Of a stretch of 64,000 nt of DNA, positions 13,158-25,600 are shown piece by piece. The position numbers and the translations under genes are program-made. The notes below the pieces were generated by a model that was given only the letters and a program-made list of their open reading frames with translations, did no database searches and had not been told where the DNA came from. Positions within the stretch are counted from its first letter, which is position 1; every line of letters starts with the position of its first letter. The stretch lies in assembly GCA_035236585.1 (NCBI GenBank), contig CP141128.1:33834684-33898683 (forward strand), in the 5' to 3' direction. The DNA is from Warburgia ugandensis. Lineage: Eukaryota; Streptophyta; Magnoliopsida; Canellales; Canellaceae.

Positions 13158-13850
13158 AATTTTGTCTTCAAAATTCTTTTCACGTTATCTTTAGATGAAT
13201 CTAAAAGCATTCTCATCCCACAAAATACGATACTCATCCCAAAAATTTCCAAAGTTAGCATCATTAAGTAGGCAATTTTATCATGTCATCCCATTAAATA
13301 TCAACTCATCATATAGGTTGATATACATCAACTAATCTTTAATCAACCATTTGTAATATACATAGGACACGTAATAATTACATATAATACAACTAGCATA
13401 ACTGAGCTACCATCCAGGATTTTACCTATCTATGTACGACATTAGTATTGTTAAAATCATCATATCAATAAAAATCAGAGCATCTCAACTCACCAGTAGC
13501 CAAACTATGCCAAATCTATTATGGAGCTCATCAGCTCACTAATACGCAATCTATGCCAGTAAAAACCAGAGTATATCTACTCACTAATAGGCAAATATAT
13601 GTCAATCAAAATCTATCCATAACACAATCATAGTATAAGCACCTAGAAGCTTGCCACCTAAAGCCTATCAGTGCCTCTCCGCACTCACCCTCATCAACTA
13701 CTCACAAGTATAGAGCGTAAATATAATTCTGAGTACATGTAAGAAAATAATCTCATATAATATCACACATCATTGTCATACCCCTCATCTAGTGAAAAAT
13801 CAAGCTTATATTTGTAATATAAAAATAGAAACAAGTGATGAGTCCTTAAA
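13158..13850 (-). mobile_element. internal region of family D element, heavily decayed
   Basis: Lies between the polypurine tract and the reverse-transcriptase relic, so it should hold RNase H, integrase and chromodomain, but is far too short (about 0.7 kb) and I cannot read any of them. It contains a short degenerate repeat at 13485-13610. A large internal deletion is the simplest explanation. Confidence 0.5.
13485..13610. repeat. short degenerate tandem repeat, 3 copies
   Basis: Three related units of roughly 45-60 bp, each with a CTCACTAATA- or CTCACCAGTAG-like core followed by CAA and TATGCC or TATGTC. The copies have diverged by substitutions and small indels. Confidence 0.5.
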
Positions 13851-14610
13851 CACTCCAAATAATACAAAAGGATTCCTTATGCTCCTCTCTGCTCATGAAG
13901 TATACCAGAATACTATCTACCAACATAATCATGACCCACCCAAATAACTTTTGAAAATTCAATCCATCATATCCATGAATACTATCAATGCATTGGTCCC
14001 AACAATTGGTTCTACCTAGGCAATCATGACAAGTCCTAAAATCATCTTAAAGACTTCTTACTACACAATCCTTAGCTGATAATTACAAAATATCAAATCG
14101 ATCTTGTAAACCACCTACACTATTCACAGCTAATCAAATGGACCATCAATACATGATAGGAGATATTGTTTCTTCACCGTGGTGCTATGTAATCTGAGAT
14201 AATCTATACATAGCAATAAATATATGTCCTTCTTCATTAAGTAGAGATCTAGAGCACTCTATAAAGACCCACTAGGCCTGCAAACTCTTGTCAAGTAACT
14301 CTTATAAATGAAACACCTCCAACTCGACTGGGACCATCCTATATGGTACATTGGAAAGTAGCACTATACCTAATGCCAAATCAATATCAAAATTAATCTT
14401 CTGCGGCAATGATCTTAGAAGTTCCTCAAAAAAGATTGTGAACTCTTGCACATCATCTTTGTGCTCAATCTGTGACTACTAGCTGTCCTCCACTTTTACA
14501 AGAACAAGTAAAGCCTCGGCACCCACTGAAAAAGTACTACACACCTTCAAGGTAGAAGTAACACAAACCTCAGTGATGCCACTTCCTACACAAGAATGAG
14601 GTCACCCTCT
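13850..14610 (-). pseudogene. Ty3/gypsy reverse transcriptase relic (family D)
   Basis: Broken reverse transcriptase on the minus strand. From 14470 downward the frame reads EELLRSLPQKINFDIDLA, then NVPYRMVPVELE, then ELLDKSLQA, matching the plant gypsy linker and RT start (EELPGLPP, then PYRMAP.EL, then QLQELLDKGFI). Further on (about 13975-13860) FMDMMD, then DSILVYFMSREEHKE matches the canonical FMDLMN and IDDILVYSKSREEH. The catalytic DD pair has become D-S, and several stops and frameshifts interrupt it. The part between the two blocks is shortened. The protein would have copied element RNA into DNA; this copy cannot. Family identification is firm, function is dead. Confidence 0.85.
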
Positions 14611-14615
14611 GGAAA

Positions 14616-15608
14616 GTAGATATTTTATAATAGTTTTAGGATATTTCTTTTCTTTAGTTGTAGCAGAATTTTCTTCATTTAAATTTTCATTATTGTAATT
14701 TAGATTTAATTAATTTATGTTAAATTAGAAATTGTATTAGGTTATTTATTTATTCTTAAGATTAGAGTGATCCTAGAATAACATTAGGGAGTTCCAATGA
14801 TTAATTCTCAATGTCTTAGAAATTTTAATTTAAAATTTATCTTAGTTTGAAAAGATAGAAAGGCCCTTAGTAATTTTCTTTTATGCAAAATCATTACCTT
14901 TCATAATGAATACTTGGACTTAATGCTTAAATCATTATAGTTAGGTTTTATATGGAATACTCATGATTCGGTAATCTATCCAGTTTCTAATGATCAATGA
15001 TTTTCAAGTTAAATTTTCAAAGAAATCATGTTGCGAGAAAATGATCATAATTTTCATTTGCTTCTTGACTTATAAAGAGCAATGAGTAGTGCACCCAAAT
15101 GCTAGTCTAGGGTGATCTCTATGTCTTTGGGTGAAGCTCCGTCTCAAAGGGGAACGGGAGCTAAAAAGGAAGGCGCTAGCACCTTCCTGTTTAGCTAGCT
15201 TGGGTTGAAGAAAAATCTTGTTAAGAATCTAAAGATGAGGGCTGTGGGTTCCTTGTTTGTCAGTTGAAGAATGCCAAAGTGGAAGCAACCAATGCTTTGG
15301 TCATTTAGTTGACTCCTTGCTGCCAGTATGTGCTTGCTGTCATGCTGGCAAAAGTGGGGGTTTCGACCTATTTTACCTACTATTGGATTTGAAAAAATGA
15401 CTCTCACCATATGAAAGTGAATCTTAACCTTCAATTCTATTTTATTTTCTTGATTGAAAGAAATCTAATCCATTTGATCATTCATCACCTCATCTTGTAA
15501 TCTTTCTAATGTAAATCTTTTAGCATCATTAGAGTAGAATAATTTAATTGTTTAAATTCATACTATATTCTCCATGGGGTTTTGACCCTGTAGGAGAACA
15601 CTCAACAA
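14616..15608 (+). mobile_element. unclassified LTR-like fragment, copy 1
   Basis: AT-rich non-coding piece between the family D relic and array block 2. Its right part (15040-15608) is repeated at 20870-21158, including the CTCCATGGGG and GTAGGAGAAC blocks at the end, and in both places the array begins immediately after. The ending resembles the 3' end of Tat/Athila-type plant LTRs, but no primer-binding site follows. Relative to the second copy this one has about 300 extra bases at 15118-15418 and lacks about 30 bases near 15586. Confidence 0.45.
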
Positions 15609-17012
15609 ATATCAAGTGACAATGTCAAAACATTGCATGCCCATGGAAGTCCCTAGGCACAAAGTCAAATTACTTTGAGTCCTGGGATGTTCACAAATAC
15701 AATGTCTAAACTTTTAAAGATGTTGAATGATCACAGAAAAATGTTCGGCCAATTTAAAATGTTGGGATGTTTAAGGCACAATGTCAAAACAATACATGTC
15801 CTTGGAAGTCCCTAGGCAAAAAATCCAATTGTGTCAGTCCTGGGATGTTTCCAAACACAACATCTTAACATATGAATCCATTTGATGATCCTTGGCACAA
15901 TGTCTAAGCATGTTAAGTGTTGGGACATCTCTTGTTACAATCTCAAACCATTACATATCTTTGTAAGTTCCTAGGCTCAAAGTCAAACAACTTCGCATCC
16001 TAGGAAGTTCACAACATAACATATAAACTTTTCAAGATGTTGAATGATTCTTGGGACAATGTCTATGCATGTTAAGAACATTGCAAGTCCCACCATACAA
16101 TGTCAAAATTATATGTCAATGGAAGTATGTAGGCACTAAGTCAAATTACATTGATTGCTGGGATGTTCCCATACACAATGTCTAAACTTTCAAGATGTTG
16201 GTTGTTCCATGGTACAATGGTCAGGCACTTTAAATGTTGAGAAGTCCCAAGGCACAATGTTAAAGAAATACATGTCCGTAGAAGTACAAGGGCCCAAAGT
16301 CTAATAGCTTTGAGGCCTTAGAAGTTTCTAAATACAACGACTAAAGTTGGATGATCCTTGGCACAATGTCCGAGCAATTTTAGCACTTGGAAGTTCCTAG
16401 TCTTGTCAAGGCTAGCAGGCCCCACGTCACAATTCCAATACATTACATGCCCATGGAAGTCCTTAGGCACAAAACCAAATCACTCTGAGTCCTGGGAAGG
16501 TCCCATGCACTAATCAAAACTTTGCATGCCCTTGTGTGATCATTGGGCCAATAAGTGCTAAAAAGTCTAAGGCACAATGCTAAACATTACAAGTCCTTGG
16601 CACAAATTCAAATCACTCAAATCTTGGGATGTTATGAAGGACAATGTCTAAACTTTTCAAGCTGTTGGATGATGCTTGGCACAATGTTCGAGCATTTCAA
16701 GTTCTACGAAGTCCCATGTCATAATGCAAAAACATTACATAATAATGGAAGTCCCCGGGCACAAAGTCAAATAACTTCGTGTCTTAGGTGTTCACAATAA
16801 CAATGTTTAAACTTTTCAAGCTATTTGATGATCCATAGCATAATGTGCTAGCAATTTAAATTTTGGGAATTACCAAGGAGCAATTTCAAACCATTACATG
16901 TCAAAACGTTTCAAGCCGTTGAAGGATCCTTTGCACAATGTTCGAATAATTTAAATGATAGGATGTCCCAGGGTGTAATTTCAAAACAACACATACCATT
17001 GTATGTCCATAA
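15609..17012 (+). repeat. 160-bp tandem repeat array, block 2
   Basis: About nine units, same strand as the other blocks. The stretch about 16140-16900 is closely similar to 22670-23400 (shared odd variants such as GGCACTAAGTCAAATTAC and GGCCCAAAGTCTAATA), and the last 130 bp before LTR B match the 130 bp before the second LTR B at 50575. Confidence 0.9.
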
Positions 17013-18644
17013 GAATAATGACCCTCAATTTTGCGTCACTTTTTATATGTTAAATCATAAATTTGATAGAGAGAAAAATTAGAATTTAATTTCATGGTAA
17101 ATGGGGTTTTATGAAAATAACCTCCTTGAGAACAAAAAGTTTGGACTAGAGACTAACAAATTTGGATTCTACACGTTGATATGAATTCACTAACTAATTT
17201 TGCTCAAAATGAAGATCGGGGTAGAAGAACCCAAAAGTTTTACTAAATTATAGGGGGTGAAAATTGACAACGGCACCCCCCATTGTTTGTTTATGGGATG
17301 TAATACATGAAATGGGACTAGATGAGAGATGTGGGGGAGAGAACCCTAGCGACCGTACCCGCACAATCTACTCCCTTCACTCGATTACCCAACTACAATC
17401 TCCTTGCACCAGCACATGCAGCCCTTCCCTATGTAGATCTCTTGTTCATCAGCGATGGAGAGATTGGATTTCTCTGTTTTCCCCTCCTTCTGATCTCCTC
17501 TGCTAGAATGAAATCCTTCCCCAAGCAAATCCCTATTTCCCTTCAATCATCAGTGCTGATAGAAACCCTTGTCAAGTTTTCTCTAGTGACTAGAAAACCC
17601 TCTATTAGCATGCCCAGATCTCTACCATTTCCAGCACCCACTTCCTCTTCTTGAAACACTTTATTTTTATCACGAGCAATGGCCTTGTAGGCCAACACAC
17701 CAGGATAAGCAGGCCCCCTCATCATCTAATTTCCTCCCCTCTCTAGCCTGTGATCCCACCAGAGTGACCACCATTGAAACCGCCATGCTGGCACAGCCTA
17801 ACTTGTGTAAAAGGTCGGCACCTCCCTCCCCCTTTGCTCCTCTCTTTCGGGCTCCCTCAAGCACAGCCAGCCAGCAGTCCTACGTGCACATTGGCCGATC
17901 ACCCGGGCTACACAACTTCCCCTCAGTTTTCCCCTCTTTGCAATCGGATAGGTGCTGGCATCACCATAGGCTTAGTCAATTAGTAGTCTCCCCTCTCTCC
18001 TACTTCCCCTGTTGTGGTGAGTCAGAGTTGAGTCGACCGCCAAGTCAAGTCACTGCAACTCATTTTGGGGGAAACAATTTGACCTAGTACACCTTATTTG
18101 ACACCCTAAAACTCAACCTTCGATTCTAATCAATCTAGGAAGGATCTTGGACATTCAAGAGTACCCTCACAATCCTTGCAATGTGAGAAACAAAACCTAT
18201 CTTCCCATTCCTCTATTAGGAAAGATCCGACCATCGATTTGACCAGACCTTTGATCAGAGGTTAGATCATCTGATCTATGATGATTTGACTTTGTTTTTC
18301 TGATCTAAATAATTCGTTATGATCTTCACAAAGTGTATATTCAAATTCATGCAAGATATTTTGGATCTGAAATATCTATGAAGATGATTTAGCTGATTGT
18401 AATCAACGGCTAAGATCAACTGAAGATCCAAGATGAAATTGTATCCAATTTGATGATGTGAATTATTTAGAATTCTTAATTGGATTAATTAGTTAGAAAT
18501 ACTAAATTGTTATGTGATCTGGGGTGATCAAGTGAGGATCTTTGATGAAATCAGCATGGATGTTTGAGCTCGGGCACATTTGAGGCGATCGGTGGATGAT
18601 TTGACTAAGTAGACAGCTGGATGTTATTTAGATTGACTTGTTCA

Positions 18645-18653
18645 AGGTAAGAT
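18645..18653 (+). promoter_or_regulatory. splice-donor-like motif in LTR B, upstream
   Basis: CAAGGTAAGATT matches the plant donor consensus AG/GTAAG and is kept in copy 2 at 52200-52210. Use as a donor is untested inference. Confidence 0.3.
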
Positions 18654-19082
18654 TACTATCTTAATCATTTGATGGATTCATTTGTTGCAATTAAATACTA
18701 TTGAGCATGGGATTCATATAATAATGCCTGATTAGTTTATTTAAATGGTAAATTACTCAAGATTGATGTGATTTGAGCCTAATAACTCTAAAATATGCAT
18801 TGATATAATTAAAAAGAAGGACTAGATGGTTATTAGTGGTCTCAATTTAGAATGATTTGAATTATTAGCCAATTAGTACGGGCCCCGCCTAAAGATTCCA
18901 AGGCTAGGAATCATTAGAATATCTTGAATGCTATGTAATTAATACGAAAATATAATGTTTTGTAATTAACAATCCAAGTTAGATAAATTGAATTTTAAGT
19001 ATAACTAGATGTGATATGTATCCAAGTGATGGAATTTTGGTGGACCGTGTCAGAGTTGGGTTCCACTAAATTGGGAAGTACA

Positions 19083-19130
19083 GACGAGTAGTACGTCGTC
19101 TGAGGTAGGTGATTACATTTGGAATTTTCT
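19083..19130 (+). promoter_or_regulatory. conserved block with ACGT core and GAGGTAGGTG
   Basis: About 48 bp are identical to copy 2 (about 52639-52686) although the surrounding LTRs have diverged. The block contains GACGAG and CGTCGTC half-sites around a TACGTC core (ACGT is the core bound by plant bZIP factors), followed by GAGGTAGGTG, a donor-like motif that recurs in LTR A and C. The identity is seen directly; the regulatory role is inference. Confidence 0.4.
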
Positions 19131-19650
19131 ATGATTTCATAGATCATGACGTATTATTTGAAAACTTTGAGGCATATGTTTTACACCCTATCATGTTTTC
19201 ATTAAAATGTATTCATTATACATGTTTGATATCATGACATCTTAATTTATACGATTATCCATGTTTTGACAGATAACAGATATGTTATCATGCCTTTTGA
19301 CTCGAGCTTATTGAGATTTATTACACATGAATGTTTTGTAGTTTATATCATGTTTTGCTACTTTATGATGGGTGTTTCTACCTGGTTGGTACTATGCTAG
19401 GAGGGTCGTACGCTTGGCCACCCGCCCTATGACTTTATGATAATTATGATTAGATACCAGCCCCAAAAGGAGGCAATATACGCAGGTGGTGGTAGCATGG
19501 GGAATCCCCACTATGGGTCCAACACCCCATGTGAGATTCAAAGTCTCCCATTTTGGTATCGATGGGGAGTGGCAGTGGTTGAGACCTTGGAGTGGTTGTC
19601 ACTGCAGCATAGTAGCTCATACTCTTATTCTGTATACTCATATTGTATGA

Positions 19651-19866
19651 ATATATTGAGTAAAGCCTATGTTGGCAATCAAATATGGGTAGGCCTATAG
19701 GCTATGCGAGCTACCTGGTGTATGAGCTAGAGGTGAGGAACCCTGGGATCTCATGTGGTATTGATATATTGGGTGAAGCCTATGTGGGCGGCCAGATATG
19801 GGCAGGCCTATGGGCTGAGAGAGCTACTTGGTGTGCGACCTATAGGCGAGAAACCTTGGAATTTGA
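19651..19866 (+). repeat. 113-bp tandem duplication in LTR B copy 1
   Basis: Two diverged direct copies (starts 19651 and 19764), each opening with ATATATTG.GT.AAGCCTATG and containing AGGCCTAT.GGCT and GAGCTACCTGG-like blocks. A comparable repetitive stretch built on CCTCAGGGA lies in LTR E at 34936-35075. Confidence 0.7.
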
Positions 19867-20095
19867 ATGAGTACTCATTGCTATTGATATGAGTATAACG
19901 GACACTCTTAGGGCTTAATTATGCACGGTGCCCTGTTTGTCATGATATGCATTTATATTTTGATGTGGACACAGATTCTTATTTAGTTTTGACGAAGGCA
20001 TATCCTTGTATTTCTCATGCTTTGCATGCCATGGTGATTAGATTTGATATTGTTTTATTCAAGAAAAAAGCATGCTTTGATTATTATTATTTGTT

Positions 20096-20130
20096 TCACA
20101 CACACACATGCACGCACACACATATTTGTT
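20096..20130 (+). repeat. CA microsatellite
   Basis: Interrupted (CA)n run. In copy 2 the matching run is at 54987-55010. It marks one edge of the 1.9-kb length difference between the two LTR B segments, so it may have served as the deletion or insertion site. Confidence 0.8.
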
Positions 20131-20339
20131 CATGCTAGGGAGCCTGGTAGGCTAAGAGGCTGTATGGGTTTCGCCTCCATACCTTTGACCACCAATGGTG
20201 GCTGGTCTTTAGATATCCAAGACATAATTTAGAGAGTTGTCTTGAGTATAATGTTCCCTATGATTTTTGTTTTGCGTTGCCATATATAATGCTTTGCGAT
20301 GGTCTTTAGAAATAGCATTTGTTTTCAAAAAGGATTTTT
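20131..20339 (+). mobile_element. LTR or leader remnant between LTR B and gag
   Basis: Non-coding stretch shared with 55011-55229, with the block AGGGAGC..G..GGCTAAGAGG that resembles an internal LTR landmark of this family (compare 19395 and 2905). No primer-binding site is seen before the gag relic, so the join is a rearranged one. Confidence 0.5.
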
Positions 20340-20620
20340 AGAGAGCATAGGTAGATAGGAAAGAGAAGGAGAAGAAGGCCTACATCAGTGGACAATTCAA
20401 CAAAGGCAAAAGACACATTCAGTCTTTTGGATCTCAAAACCCGCACAAATGACAATTCCACAAGAAAGGAAGAACACTGCAATCTAGAGCTTACCCCTAT
20501 GCAATAAATATCACCTAGGCAAACCTTGCACCTCACCCCATTTCAAATGTTTTATTTGTGAAGAAGCAGGATATATAACCATAAATTGATCATGCTTGGT
20601 CAAAGTAGCTCTATTCATCA
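20340..20620 (+). pseudogene. Ty3/gypsy gag relic with zinc knuckle, copy 1
   Basis: C-terminal part of a Gag nucleocapsid. One frame gives KKAYISGQFNKGKRHIQS; after a shift another gives YHLGKPC and then CFICEEAGYITIN followed by a stop, which matches the gypsy pattern YHPGxC then the CCHC knuckle (C-x2-C-x4-H-x4-C). Here the knuckle His is Tyr and the last Cys is a stop. The second copy (55230-55500) has the same stop in place of the last Cys but different other damage. In a live element this domain binds the RNA genome; this one is dead. Confidence 0.75.
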
Positions 20621-20865
20621 TGCTTTTCGAGTGTATGAAAGAAAAACATGCAACTCTGATCGCTAGTGACACTTTCTTAAGAATTTGTACTTTTATATCT
20701 CATTAAATTCTTAACTGATTTTATCTTGCAATATCTTGGTATGAAGGTAATTAAGTAAGAACAATTTGGAATGTGAAAATGGAGCCAATAATCACTGGTG
20801 TTAAAATTTTATTTTTAAATTAAAATGCTAATGATAGAATATGAAGTTACAGTTGCACATTGCAT
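20621..20865 (+). other. decayed retroelement tail, no gene seen
   Basis: Up to about 20758 this matches 55501-55637, ending in GGTATGAAGGTAATTAA. 20759-20865 is AT-rich and unique in the window; nothing is recognised in it. Confidence 0.4.
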
Positions 20866-21158
20866 GAGGCAGTTTCCATTTACTTCTTGGCTTATAAAGA
20901 ATAATGAGTGGTGCACCCTAATGTTAGTCTAGGGTGATGTCTAATCTTAACCTTCAATTGTAATTTATCTTCTTGATTCAAAGGAATCTAATCCATTTGA
21001 TCATTCATCACCTCATCTGGTAATCTTTCTAGTGTAAATATTTTAGCATCATCAGAATAGAATAATTTAATTGTTCAAATTCATACCATATCCTCCATGG
21101 GGATTCTACCCTACAACACTACAATTGACTAACTGTACACTTGTAGGAGAACTCTCAA
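20866..21158 (+). mobile_element. unclassified LTR-like fragment, copy 2
   Basis: Matches the right part of 14616-15608 but lacks about 300 internal bases. It keeps a longer ending (21100-21150, with CTAACTGTACACTTGTAGGAG) and is likewise followed directly by the satellite array. Confidence 0.5.
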
Positions 21159-21807
21159 TAGATATCCCTTGACACAAAGTCAAATCACTTGACTCCTTGG
21201 ATGTTCTCAAACATAATGTCTAAAAGAATTAAGCCATGGGAAGACCCAAGACATAACGTCGAAATATTACATGCCCATGGAAGTCCCTAGGCACAAAGTC
21301 AAATCACTTTGAATCTTGAGATATTCGCAAACACAATGGTCAATACTTTTTGATCCATTGGATGATCCATGGCACAATGTCCGAGCACATTAAGCATGGA
21401 AAGTCCTAAAGCTCAGTGTCAAAACAATACATTTCCTTAGAAGTCCCTAGGCACGATGTGAAATTGCATCTAGTCCTAGGATATTCCCAAATGCAATATC
21501 TATATTTTTCAAGCCGTTGGATGATACTTGGCCCAATGTTTAAGCACAACAATTGTTGAAAAGTCCCATGTCACAATTCCAAAACATTACATGCCCATGA
21601 AAGTCTAATGGCACAAAGTCAAACCACTTCGAGTCCTGGAAAGGTATTAGGCACAATGTCAAACTTAGCATGCCCTTGCTTGAAATGGTAGTGTCCTTCA
21701 AGTGCTGGACAGTCCCAAGGTACAATGGTGAAAGAAGTCCTTGGATGTCCCTTGTCACAAACACAAATATTCTATGTTACCAAGTACAATGTCTAAACTA
21801 CTCAAGC
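21159..21807 (+). repeat. 160-bp tandem repeat array, block 3
   Basis: About four units between two retroelement pieces. The unit at 21360-21400 keeps the CpG form GTCCGAGCA, and 21505-21520 keeps AAGCCGTTGG. Confidence 0.9.
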
Positions 21808-22662
21808 TGTCAGAGCCTGACAAGGGAAAAAAGGGAGAGGGGAGACCAAGGCACGCCCGACTTGTTCCATGGCCAAGCCATGTTGATGGAGGGGAATGTA
21901 AAACTAGATAGGGCGAGGGTTTCCTTGAGGTGCCTGCCTAGGCAATCCATTTGCACTAGAGAAAAAGGATATAGGCAGTAAGGGAGGTCTCCTTCGATGG
22001 GAGTGCAAACCGGAGAGGGAAAATGGGTTGCCGGTGAGGAGGTGTCTAACTTGGGAAAAGGGTGAGCTGTGCGCCTTTAAAAAAACCCAATCCAATTATC
22101 TGTTGTCACTGAAAAAAGGGAGGACCCTGGGAAGGTGAACAACTACTCATTGGCAAAACCTATTTTAGGTTTCTTCTATCACCGGGAAAAGTGTTTCTAG
22201 GGAGGGAGCCGGGAGATCGAAGAGGGAGAGGAGGGTTTTGAGTGGTCGGGTTTTTCGGGAATCCCCCTCTTTCTTTCTCGTTTCAACTGTATGATGAGGA
22301 AGTGGTGGAGCAGGTGACCCGTGGCTACTAGCAGTCCATGTGTCACCCCCCATTCTGCACGTGGCACTGCACTACTTTCCATAAACTGACGAAACAAGAG
22401 GGTGCCATTATCAATTTTAAACCCCTTAAAATTGTAAAACTTTTGGGTCATTTCACCCTAATCTCTGTTTCATGCAAAATTAGTGTCATTGAAATAGTAT
22501 CAACATGTACATTTCAAATTTGATAATCTCGAGTCCAAATTTTGAGCCCATAAAGGTCATTTTCATGAACTTCATTTCCATGGAATAAAATTTGAATTTC
22601 TTATCCCTATTAAAATCATAATCTAATGCATAGAAAGTGACCTAAAATTGAGGGTCGTTACA
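21808..22662 (-). mobile_element. LTR B-related fragment, inverted
   Basis: On the minus strand it starts TGTAACGACCCTCAATTTT at 22662 and aligns with the first 800 or so bases of LTR B (shared GGTTTATGAAAAT-like, AATTTGGACT, GACCCAAAAGTTTTAC and GATAATGGCACCC blocks), then enters a purine-rich tract. Only the LTR start survives; the array resumes on both sides. With LTR B copy 1 it forms an inverted pair about 3.9 kb apart. Confidence 0.7.
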
Positions 22663-25600
22663 TACAATGTCAAAATTATATGTCCATCGATGTAGGCACT
22701 AAGTCAAATTACTTTAATTGCTGGAAAGTCCAAAGGCGCAATGTTAAAGCTATACATGTCCTTAGAAGTACAAAGGCCCAAAGTCTAATAACTTCGAGGC
22801 TTAAGATTTTTCGAAATAGAATGACTGAACTTTTCAAGTTGGTAGATAATCCTTTGCACAATGTCCAAGCAAATTAAGCACTTGGAAGTCTCAAGGCACA
22901 ACGTCAAGACTGTAAGTCCCATATCACAATTCCAATCCATTACATGCCCATGGAAGTCCTTAGGCACAAAGTGAAATCACTTTTAGTCCTGGGAAGTTCC
23001 AATGCACTTGTTGAAAATTTGCATGCCCTTGCATGATCCTTGGGCCAATAGGTGCTAGAAGTCCTAAGGCACAATGGGAAATAATACAAGTCTTTAGATG
23101 AATCTTGGCACAAAGTCAAATCATTCGAATCTTGGGATGTTACCAAGGGCAATGTCTAAACTTTTCAAGCCATTGGATGATCCTTCGCACAATGTTCAAG
23201 CATGTCATAATGCAAAAACATTACATGATCATGGAAGTCCCTGGGCACAAAATCAAATCACTTTGAGTCTTGGGTATTGGAAATAACAATTTTTAGACTT
23301 TTCAAGCCATTGGATGATCCATTGTACATTGTACCAGCAATTTAAATGCTGAGAATTGCCAAGGAATAATTTCAAACCATTACATATCCTTGGAAGTCAT
23401 CCCTAGGTGCAAAGCCAAATTGCTTTGAGTCCTGGACATTCCCAAACATAACATCTAACCATTTCAAGCCATTGGATGATCCCTGGTACAATGTTTGAAC
23501 ACATTAAGCATAGAGAAAACCCATCCTACAATCTCAAAACATTACATGTCCTTTGTAGTTGCTAGGCACCAAGTCAAATCACTTTGTGTCCTAGGAAGTT
23601 TCCAATCACAACGTCTGAACTTTTCAAGCTTTTGGATGATCCTTGGCACAATGTCTATACACATTTGGCACTGCAAAGTCTTCCAATACAATTTCAAAAC
23701 ATTATATGTCATTAGAAGAACCTAGGCACAAACTCAAATCACTTTGATTACAATGATGTATCAAAATACAATATCTAAACTTTCATGCGGTTGGATGTTC
23801 CTTGGTACAGTACCTGGACATTTTAAATGTTGGAAAGCCCTAAGGCACAAAGTTAAATAGTTTGAAGGCCCAGGAATTTTCCAAAGAGAAGCCTAAACTT
23901 TTCAACTATTGGATGATCCTTGGCACAATGTTGGAGTAAGTGCTGAAATGTCCCTGACATCATGCCATAACATTACGTGTTCTTGGATGACTCTTAGCAC
24001 AAAGTCAAATCAGTCAAGTCTTGGGATGATACCAATCACAATGTCTGAAGCTTTTAATCCATTGGATAATCCTCAGAACAATGTTTGAGCTAGTCAAATG
24101 CTATGAAGTTCCTCAGACACAATGTAAAAACATCAAATAACCTTGCTAGTCCCTACGCACAAAGTCAAATCACTTTGAGTCCTAGAATATTTCCAAACAC
24201 AATGTCTAGACGTTTTAAACCATTGGATGATCCATGCCATAATGTTTAGGAACATTATGCACCATGAAGTCCCATGGCACAATGTCAAAACATTACATTT
24301 CCTTGGAAATCCTTAGGCATAAAGTCAAATCACTTCAAGTCCTGGGATATTTCCAAGGACAATGTCTAACTTTTTAATCCATTGGATGATCCTTGGCATG
24401 ATGTCCGAGCACTTTGAGAACTGTGATGTCTCATGTGACATTGCCAAAACATTATCTATCCATGGAAGTCCCTAAGCACAAAGTCAAATCACTTCAAGTC
24501 TTGGGAAGTTTCCAGTTACAATTTTGAAACTTTTCATGCCGTTGCATTATCATTAAGTACAAGGTTAGTGCACTTTAAATGCTGAGAAATCCCTAGGAAC
24601 AATGCTAAGATTTTACATGTCATTGCATGCCCCTTGGAGTCAAATCACTTGAATTCTGAGATGTTACCAAGTACAATGTCTAAACATTTCAAGCTGTTGG
24701 ATGATCCTTGGTACAATGTCTAAGCATGTCAAGCATTGGGAAGTCCCAAGTCACAATGTCAAAACATTACATGTCTATGGAAGGCCCTAGGCTCAAAGTC
24801 AAATCAGTTCAAGTACTGGGATGTTTACAGATACAACTTCTATACTTTTCAAGCCCTTTGATGATTCGTGGCACAATGTTCAGGTAGTTTAAATGCTGGA
24901 AAGTTCCAACACAAAGGTCAAAACAATAAATGTTCTTGAAAGTCCCTAACCACAAAGTCAAATTGCTCAGAGTCTGAGAATGTTCTCAAACTCAATGTTT
25001 AAACTTTCCAAGCCATTGGATGATCCATAGCACAACGTCCAGTCAATTTAAGTACTGGGAAGTTCCATGGCATAATGGAAAAATAATACATGCCCTTGGA
25101 AGTCCCTAGGCAATGAAGTCAAATCAATTTGACTCTTGGGAAGTTTCCAAACACAATGTCCAAACTTTTCAAGCTATTGGATGATACATGGCATAATGCT
25201 CATGAAAGTTAAGCACTGCAAAGTTCCACAGTACAATGTTAAAACATTATATGTCCTTGGAAGTAGCTAGGATCAAAGTCAAATCATTTTGATTCCTGGG
25301 GTGTTCCCAAATGCAATGTCTAAACTTTTCAAGCCATTGGTTGATCCTTGGTGCAATGTTCGAGAAGCTAAGTGTTGGGAAGTCATAAGACACAATATTA
25401 AAAACATTACTTGTCCATCCAAGTCTCTAAGCACAAAGTCAAATCAGTTTGAGTCCTATTATGTTTGGAGCACAATGTCTAAATTTATCTTGTTGTTGGA
25501 TTATCCTTGAAGAAAATTCCAACCACATTAAGTGCTGCAAAGTCTGAAGGTACAATGTCAAAATGACATGTCCTTCGAAGTCCCTCAGTACAAAGTCAAT

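Larger units (their letters stand above)
17013..20095 (+). mobile_element. Ty3/gypsy LTR, family B copy 1
   Basis: Starts with a decayed form of TGTAACAACCCTCAATTTTG (compare 50575). It aligns with copy 2 through the CT-rich block (17260-18060), the block with ACGTCGTCTGAGGTAGGTG at about 19093-19111, and the segment ending at about 20080. Compared with copy 2 it keeps about 600 bp (19290-19920) but lacks the stretch corresponding to 53030-54970, which includes the expected hairpin. Open frames in the CT-rich block (for example 17322-17654) are low-complexity by-products. Confidence 0.75.

Noticed and set aside
17322-17654. 110-codon frame in the CT-rich part of LTR B, and the related 50880-51233 frame
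   Set aside because: Low-complexity pyrimidine-rich LTR DNA. The two copies do not keep one frame throughout and no domain is recognisable.
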